Source: Pseudomonadota bacterium (GTDB lineage: Bacteria > Pseudomonadota > Gammaproteobacteria > Arenicellales > UBA868). Taken from it: 11,659 nt of DNA. Location: NCBI GenBank assembly GCA_018661145.1, contig JABJIU010000099.1:1-11659 (forward strand). The letters are read 5' to 3'. The position numbers and the translations under genes are program-made. Positions 5,698 to 11,659 of the stretch are shown here, one piece after another (position 1 is the first letter of the stretch; the number at the start of each line of letters is the position of its first letter). The notes under the pieces are model-generated. The model was not told where the DNA came from. It did not search any database and saw only the letters and a program-made list of their open reading frames with translations.

Positions 5698-7656
5698 ATG
5701 GTCGATTCTTCTGAATCGCAGGGGCAGACTTTCCCCCAGCTTTTGCTGCAGCGTCTGAATCATGACGCTGAACGGCCGGCAATGCGTGAGAAGGCCTACG
5801 GTATCTGGCAGACCTGGACGCTGGGGCAGATCGGTGAGGAAGCGTTTGCTTTCGCCGCCGGGTTGTCTAATCTTGGTTTTACCCGAAACGATACTCTTGT
5901 CATTATTGGCGATAACCGGCCGCGCCTTTACGGCGCCATGCTCGCCGCACAGTCCCTTGGCGGTGTCCCGGTTCCTGCTTACCAGGATTCGGTTGCGCAG
6001 GAGATTCAATATGTTGTGGATCACGCCGAGGCGCGCTTTATCGTTGCTGAGAACCAGGAACAGGTAGACAAGGCTCTCGAGATCCGTGAGCAATGTCCGA
6101 GGGTAGAGCGGATTTTCTATTGTGATCCCAAGGGGTTGCGTAAGTACGATCCGCAGATCGTTATGGATATCCAGACGGTGATGGCGAGCGGACGCGAGAT
6201 TCTGGAAGCGAACGCCGAGGCGGTTGTTTCAGAAATACAGAAAGGCGCCGGGTCTGATACTGCGATTATCCTCTATACCTCGGGCACGACTGGGCGGCCG
6301 AAAGGTGTTGTGCTGTCGCATGAGAATCTTCTGGTGACCGCGCGCAATGCCAACGCGTTCGACCAGATCACTGCCGACGAAGAGGTGCTCGCCTACCTGC
6401 CGATGGCGTGGGTTGGAGACAATGCGTTCTCGTTTGCCATGGGCCTCGTCGCGGGTTTTTGTGTCAGCTGCCCGGAGAGTGCAGATACGGTCGCCCAGGA
6501 TCTGCGCGAGATCGGACCGACGTTTTATTTTGCGCCGCCAAGAGTTTTTGAGAGCGTGCTGACGAGTGTGATTATCCGCATGAAGGATGCCGGGCGACTG
6601 AAGCGCAGTCTGTTCGATCATTTCATGAAGGTAGCCAAAAAGACGGGCGCTGCTCTGATGGACGGGCAGCCGGTTTCGACCTGGGATCGCTTTCATTATG
6701 GTCTTGGTGAGTTGATGATCTACGGACCCCTCAAGAATACCTTGGGATTAAGCCGTGTTCGGGTGGCTTACACGGCAGGTGAGGCTATCGGCCCCGAGAT
6801 TTTTGAGTTCTATCGCTCTTTGGGTATCAATCTCAAACAGCTCTACGGCCAGACTGAGGCTACTGTCTTTATTACCATGCAGCCTGACGGACTAGTGCGC
6901 TCTGAAAGTGTGGGTACGCCCCCGCCGGGCGTTGAGGTACGGGTCGAAGACAACGGCGAAGTCGTTTACCGCAGCCCGGGGGTGTTTAAGGAGTACTTCA
7001 AGAATCCTGAGGCAACCGCTGAGACCAAGACCCCGGATAACTGGGTGCATACCGGCGATGCCGGGTACTTCGATGATGAAGGTCACCTCCGCATCATCGA
7101 CCGTGCCAAGGATGTCGGCAAACTGACCGACGACAGCATGTTTGCGCCAAAGTTTCTTGAGAACAAACTGAAGTTCTTCCCCGAAATTAAAGAAGTCGTC
7201 ACCTTTGGGGATCAGAGGGATTTTGTAACCGCTTTTATTAACATCGATCTTGATGCCGTGGGTAACTGGGCCGAGCGCAATAATGTGGCCTACGCCAGTT
7301 ATCAGGAACTTGCGGCACATTCCAAGGTCTATACCCTGATACAAGACTGTATCGAGCAGGTGAACCAGAGTCTCGCCCAGGATTCCCATCTTTCCTCGTC
7401 GCAGATTCGGCGTTTTCTGATCCTGCACAAGGAATTGGATCCTGATGACGGGGAGCTCACCCGGACCCGAAAGGTCCGTCGGCGAATCATCAACGAACGC
7501 TATGGGGATCTCATTGATGCGCTTTTTGATGGACGCGAAAACTGTTTTGTCAGCACCGAGGTCATGTTTGAGGATGGCCGTCAGGGACGGATTGAAGCGA
7601 ACCTTGAGATTCGCGATGCCGCGGTATCACCGGAGCGCACGCGCGCAGCGGCCTGA
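5698..7656 (+). CDS. AMP-forming acyl-CoA synthetase (long-chain ligase family)
   Basis: This 652-residue cytosolic or membrane-associated enzyme should activate a carboxylic acid with ATP to an acyl-adenylate and then its CoA thioester. Motifs in order: YTSGTTGRPKG (193-203), the adenylate-forming P-loop; YGQTEA (383-388); HTGDAGY with D454 (451-457); DRAKD with R469 (468-472); and K592 in TRTRKVRR, the likely catalytic lysine. After DRAKD the sequence is KLTDDSMFAPKFLENKL, unlike the Gly-rich hinge segment of FadD-type enzymes. I recall this variant in ligases found beside Liv-type transporters. The tail after about 610 extends past the catalytic lysine region. The start is supported by AGGAG at 5688-5692, 5 bases upstream. 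It heads the Liv-type cluster, so the imported compound is probably its substrate; fatty, aromatic and dicarboxylic acids all remain possible. Confidence 0.9.
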   Translation: MVDSSESQGQTFPQLLLQRLNHDAERPAMREKAYGIWQTWTLGQIGEEAFAFAAGLSNLGFTRNDTLVIIGDNRPRLYGAMLAAQSLGGVPVPAYQDSVAQEIQYVVDHAEARFIVAENQEQVDKALEIREQCPRVERIFYCDPKGLRKYDPQIVMDIQTVMASGREILEANAEAVVSEIQKGAGSDTAIILYTSGTTGRPKGVVLSHENLLVTARNANAFDQITADEEVLAYLPMAWVGDNAFSFAMGLVAGFCVSCPESADTVAQDLREIGPTFYFAPPRVFESVLTSVIIRMKDAGRLKRSLFDHFMKVAKKTGAALMDGQPVSTWDRFHYGLGELMIYGPLKNTLGLSRVRVAYTAGEAIGPEIFEFYRSLGINLKQLYGQTEATVFITMQPDGLVRSESVGTPPPGVEVRVEDNGEVVYRSPGVFKEYFKNPEATAETKTPDNWVHTGDAGYFDDEGHLRIIDRAKDVGKLTDDSMFAPKFLENKLKFFPEIKEVVTFGDQRDFVTAFINIDLDAVGNWAERNNVAYASYQELAAHSKVYTLIQDCIEQVNQSLAQDSHLSSSQIRRFLILHKELDPDDGELTRTRKVRRRIINERYGDLIDALFDGRENCFVSTEVMFEDGRQGRIEANLEIRDAAVSPERTRAAA

Positions 7657-7743
7657 ACATTGATACACCCCGCTTTTAGCCTTCGTGGTCTGATGGACCT
7701 GCCGGAACATAGATCCCCGACCATTTTTAGGTAGCCCATCAGT

Positions 7744-8532
<789 letters not shown>

Positions 8533-8566
8533 GATCGCTGTGATTCGTCTGCGTGCGCTGCTAGAT

Positions 8567-8572
8567 GAGGAG
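8567..8572 (+). promoter_or_regulatory. Ribosome binding site fixing the livH-like start
   Basis: GAGGAG lies 7 bases before the ATG at 8580 and overlaps an in-frame upstream ATG at 8565. This makes 8580 the better start, because the longer form would place its own initiator inside the ribosome site. Confidence 0.7.
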
Positions 8573-8579
8573 TTCGTGG

Positions 8580-9512
8580 ATGGCATTTGATATTTTTCTT
8601 CTGGAAGTGATCCTCAGCGGTCTAATGACCGGCGTCATGTACGCCCTCGTCGCTCTCGGTTTTGTACTGATCTTTAAGGCCTCCGGAATTTTTAATTTTG
8701 CGCAGGGGGTTATGGCCCTTTTTGCGGCACTGGCGCTTTACGATTTCCTGGCGGAGGACGGCTGGTTTTTTGCTGTTTTCGGCTTTACCTTGCCGGTGTG
8801 GTTGGCGATCCCGGCCACGATCGTGGTCATGATTGTGTTGGCGTGGGTGATCGAACGCACCGTATTGCGCTTTTTAGTCAAGCAGAACGAAATCATCCTT
8901 TTCATGGCGACCATCGGCCTTGCTTTTGTGCTGGAGGGGCTTGGCGATATTCTGTTTGGTTCCGACGTCAAGCCGCTTGATATTGGTATTCCCCAGGGCG
9001 CTTCGGATTGGCTGCTGGATAGTTTCAACCTCTATTTAGAGAAGCTTGAAATCTTTGCTGCAGGAACCGCAGCCGTTCTGGTGGTGGTGTTGGCGATCTT
9101 TTTTCAGCGCACCCGTATCGGCCGGGCCCTTCGCGCTGTGGCGGATGATCATCAGGCGGCACTCAGCGTTGGCATATCGCTGGACAAAATCTGGGTGATC
9201 GTCTGGTCGGTCTCGGGAATCGTGGCGCTGGTGGCCGGCATTATGTGGGGCAGTAAGTCCGGAGTGCAGTTCTCACTTTCCCTGATTGCGCTGAAAGCGT
9301 TACCCGTGCTGATCCTAGGCGGATTCACATCGGTTCCTGGCGCAATCGTCGGCGGACTCATTATCGGCGTGGGCGAAAAATTGGCCGAGGTCTATATTGG
9401 CCCAATGGTGGGTGGCGCTATCGAGAACTGGTTTGCGTACATGCTGGCGCTGGGCTTTCTGCTGTTCAGACCCCAAGGCCTATTCGGCGAACGTATCATC
9501 GAGAGGGTCTGA
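8580..9512 (+). CDS. livH: ABC transporter permease, LivH-like
   Basis: This 310-residue inner-membrane permease belongs to the Liv/HAAT importer class. The N-terminal half has the LivH pattern GVMYALVALGFVLIFKASGI followed by FNFAQG. The cytoplasmic loop RIGRALRAVADDHQAALSVGI is the segment that contacts the ATPase in this family. Late motifs LPVLILGGFTSVPGAIVGG and FRPQGLFGE are also typical. Eight or so hydrophobic segments can be read, which is normal. It follows the ATPase gene by 47 bases and is followed by the second permease after 2 bases, so the genes form one operon with likely translational coupling. A start at 8565 would add five residues but is disfavoured by the position of the ribosome site. 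Confidence 0.92.
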   Translation: MAFDIFLLEVILSGLMTGVMYALVALGFVLIFKASGIFNFAQGVMALFAALALYDFLAEDGWFFAVFGFTLPVWLAIPATIVVMIVLAWVIERTVLRFLVKQNEIILFMATIGLAFVLEGLGDILFGSDVKPLDIGIPQGASDWLLDSFNLYLEKLEIFAAGTAAVLVVVLAIFFQRTRIGRALRAVADDHQAALSVGISLDKIWVIVWSVSGIVALVAGIMWGSKSGVQFSLSLIALKALPVLILGGFTSVPGAIVGGLIIGVGEKLAEVYIGPMVGGAIENWFAYMLALGFLLFRPQGLFGERIIERV

Positions 9513-9514
9513 CG

Positions 9515-10591
9515 ATGTTCTATCGAGAAAGCGGTCAACTTAAGTCCAGTTATCCCGCGGACCAGGCCATATTTCCCATTGCCCAGGATCGCTGGTTTGT
9601 GATCGGTGTGCTCGCCGCAGCCTTTTTGGTGATACCGTTGTTTATCAATCAGTACTGGGCCAATGCAGTGTTGTTGCCGTTTCTGGTCTATGCGCTTGCA
9701 GCCCTGGGTTTGAATATCCTCACAGGCTACTGTGGCCAAGTGTCGCTCGGGACAGGGGCCTTCATGGCCGTCGGCGCTTATGCCTCCTTCAAACTGGTCG
9801 GTTTTTTCCCCGAACTTAACTTCCTTATCGTGTTGGCGCTATCGGGTGTGATCACGGCGGTTGTTGGTATGATCTTCGGACTGCCGAGTCTGCGTATCAA
9901 AGGTTTTTATCTAGCGGTTGCGACGCTCGCCGCACAATTCTTTCTGGTCTGGATGTTCAACAAGGTCGGCTGGTTTTATGACTACAACCTGACCGGCATG
10001 ATTACGGTAAGGCCCATCGACTTTTTTGGCATCCGGATCACTGGTCCTGAAGCGACACCGGCGGCGAAGTACCTGTTTACCCTCACGGTGGTTTGTGTGC
10101 TGGCGTTGAGTGCCAAGAACATTGTGCGCGGCAGAATTGGCCGCGAATGGATGGCGATCCGCGATATGGATATCGCGGCTGAACTGATCGGAATCCGCCC
10201 CCTGCAGGCTAAACTTTCTGCATTTGCGGTGAGCTCATTTTATATCGGTGTCGCGGGCGCGCTGTATTTCGCGGTGTATCTTGGAGCTGTGGAGCCCGTG
10301 GAAGCTTTCGATATCAACCAGTCGTTTTATGTGCTCTTTATCATCATTATCGGGGGTCTGGGCAGCGTTCTGGGTGCTTTTCTGGGCTCCGCGTTTATTG
10401 TTCTTGTGCCGATTCTGCTGAAAAACATTATGGTAGGGGGTATGGGCTTTGACTCAGGCATGGCAGGCCACGTTGAGATCCTGCTGATGGGTATGCTGAT
10501 TATTTTTTTCCTGATCGTTGAGCCGCACGGGCTTGCCCGGCTGTGGCAGATTGCGAAGGAAAAACTGCGGCTCTGGCCGTTCCCGCACTAG
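9515..10591 (+). CDS. livM: ABC transporter permease, LivM-like
   Basis: This 358-residue inner-membrane protein is the second permease of the Liv-type importer. Family signatures are ALAALGLNILTGYCGQVSLG (about 61-80), GAFMAVGAYAS, GLPSLRIKGFYLAVATLAAQF (about 122-142), REWMAIRDMDIAAELIGI in the ATPase-contact loop and the IIIIGGLGSVLGAFLGS block. A hydrophilic N-terminal extension of about 25 residues precedes the first membrane segment. The start is 2 bases after the LivH-like stop, with GAGAGG upstream inside that gene, so the two permeases are made together. The 63-base gap after it carries the ribosome site of the binding-protein gene and no obvious terminator. Confidence 0.92.
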   Translation: MFYRESGQLKSSYPADQAIFPIAQDRWFVIGVLAAAFLVIPLFINQYWANAVLLPFLVYALAALGLNILTGYCGQVSLGTGAFMAVGAYASFKLVGFFPELNFLIVLALSGVITAVVGMIFGLPSLRIKGFYLAVATLAAQFFLVWMFNKVGWFYDYNLTGMITVRPIDFFGIRITGPEATPAAKYLFTLTVVCVLALSAKNIVRGRIGREWMAIRDMDIAAELIGIRPLQAKLSAFAVSSFYIGVAGALYFAVYLGAVEPVEAFDINQSFYVLFIIIIGGLGSVLGAFLGSAFIVLVPILLKNIMVGGMGFDSGMAGHVEILLMGMLIIFFLIVEPHGLARLWQIAKEKLRLWPFPH

Positions 10592-10640
10592 GGAGCGAGA
10601 GGAGTGGCAAACTGCTGTTGCTGTATTAACCACAACACTA

Positions 10641-10648
10641 AGAGGAGG
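10641..10648 (+). promoter_or_regulatory. Strong ribosome binding site of the Liv-type binding protein
   Basis: AGAGGAGG lies 6 bases before the ATG at 10655 and is the strongest Shine-Dalgarno of the plus-strand cluster. This matches the high expression usually needed for a periplasmic receptor. Confidence 0.75.
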
Positions 10649-10654
10649 CTATTG

Positions 10655-11659
10655 ATGAATCTTAGAAAACTGATCGGAGTTACCGTTGCGGCGGCCCTGG
10701 CCCTGCCGATGTTTGCATCAGGCGCCAATGCCTACGAACTGGTGATTCCTTCACTGGACTACCGTACCGGCCCTTACGGTCCGAATGGTATCCCTGTCGC
10801 CAACGGATTTACCGATTATCTGAAATTGCTCAATGAGCGTGATGGCGGTATCAACGGCGTCAAGATCAAGAACGTGACCTGTGAGACCAGTTACAACACG
10901 AAAAAAGGTGTTGAGTGCTACGAAAAGGTCAAGAATACTCCGCCATCTGGCGCATTAGTGGTGTCGCCGCTATCCACAGGAATTACCTACCAGTTGATTC
11001 CCAAGGCATCGGTAGATGAGATTCCGATCTTTTCTATGGGCTATGGAAGAACGTCCGCAGCCAACGGCAAGGTGTTTCCGTGGGTGTTCAACTTCCCGGC
11101 GACTTACTGGAGTCAGGCAACCGCTCTGGTTCAGTATATCGCTGACCAGGAAGGCGGTTTTGATGGTCTGAAAGGTAAGAAGATCTACCTTGTGTATCAC
11201 AACTCCGCATACGGTAAGGAACCGCTCCGGACCCTGGAAGCCATGGCTGAGAAGTTCGGCTATGAGTTCCGTGGACTGCCGGTGGATCATCCTGGACAGG
11301 AACAGAAAGCTACCTGGCTGCAGATCCGCAAGGAGAAGCCGGACTGGGTGCTGATGTGGGGCTGGGGTGTGATGAACCAGGTCGCCATCAAGGAAGCCGC
11401 TTCCATCCGCTACCCGATGGATCATTTCATTGGCGTTTGGTGGTCAGGCTCTGAAAACGATGTCATGCCCGCGGGCGAAGGGGCCGACGGATATCTTTCC
11501 GGCGCGTTCCATGCGGCAGGCGGCGGATTCCCGGTACATGACGATATCCGCAAGCATCTCTATGACAAGGGTCTCGGCTCAGGTGATCGTGACCGCATCG
11601 GTGAAGTGCTCTACAACCGGGGCATGGTCGGTGCCATGTGGACCACCGAAGCCATCCGC
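10655..11659 (+). CDS. Periplasmic Liv-type substrate-binding protein (partial, C-terminus missing)
   Basis: The frame is open from the ATG at 10655 to the right edge, giving 335 residues of a protein usually near 400. Residues 1-26 are a signal peptide (MNLRK basic start, hydrophobic core, ASGANA cleavage region) with no lipobox, so it is soluble and periplasmic. The mature part has the type I periplasmic-binding fold: LVIPSLDYRTGPY, then Cys76 and Cys88 spaced as in the LivK disulfide, VVSPLSTGITYQLIP where LivK contacts the ligand carboxylate and amine, and KIYLVYHNSAYGKEPL at the second lobe. Several Trp residues (MWGWG, VWWSG) cluster around the expected cleft, hinting at a hydrophobic or aromatic ligand. 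Together with the ligase gene at the start of the cluster, this argues against a branched-chain amino acid receptor. The ligand is not identified. Confidence 0.9.
   Translation, partial: MNLRKLIGVTVAAALALPMFASGANAYELVIPSLDYRTGPYGPNGIPVANGFTDYLKLLNERDGGINGVKIKNVTCETSYNTKKGVECYEKVKNTPPSGALVVSPLSTGITYQLIPKASVDEIPIFSMGYGRTSAANGKVFPWVFNFPATYWSQATALVQYIADQEGGFDGLKGKKIYLVYHNSAYGKEPLRTLEAMAEKFGYEFRGLPVDHPGQEQKATWLQIRKEKPDWVLMWGWGVMNQVAIKEAASIRYPMDHFIGVWWSGSENDVMPAGEGADGYLSGAFHAAGGGFPVHDDIRKHLYDKGLGSGDRDRIGEVLYNRGMVGAMWTTEAIR

Noticed and set aside
10970..11425. A 151-residue open frame on the minus strand inside the Liv-type binding-protein gene
   Set aside because: It lies wholly opposite a gene with signal peptide and family motifs, and its own sequence shows no domain; it is a shadow of codon bias.

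Overview
The window looks like chromosomal DNA from a Gram-negative proteobacterium, plausibly a gammaproteobacterium. The support is periplasmic binding proteins with classical signal peptides and no lipobox, an SSB ending in DFDDDIPF, sigma70-like promoters, and E. coli-like Pot and Liv architectures. G+C is moderate, judged by eye. No phage, transposon, CRISPR or RNA gene was seen, and lineage cannot be fixed from this sequence alone.

Left half (1-4751, minus strand): a promoter with near-consensus boxes drives a PotA-PotB-PotC-PotD-type ABC importer (ATPase, two permeases, periplasmic binding protein) of the polyamine/opine/polar-compound class. A strong hairpin terminator follows the binding protein. 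Just beyond it starts a cytoplasmic serine hydrolase of the beta-lactamase/NylB (6-aminohexanoate-dimer hydrolase) type, which runs off the left edge. The likely reading is import of a small cationic or amide compound followed by amide or ester cleavage inside the cell.

Middle (4663-5697): a 305-base divergent promoter region, then ssb (single-stranded DNA-binding protein) on the plus strand, then a 298-base gap with a small hairpin and no convincing gene.

Right half (5698-11659, plus strand): an AMP-forming acyl-CoA synthetase followed by LivG-type ATPase, LivH- and LivM-type permeases, and a periplasmic Liv-type binding protein cut by the right edge. A LivF-type second ATPase would be expected just outside. 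The ligase leading the operon suggests that the importer brings in a carboxylic acid that is activated to its CoA thioester in the cytoplasm, rather than a branched-chain amino acid.

The parts belong to known families. The points most worth following are the hydrolase-importer pairing with a terminator between them, the shared change in the coupling loops of both Pot permeases, and the ligase-importer pairing. I saw nothing that clearly amounts to a wholly new system.
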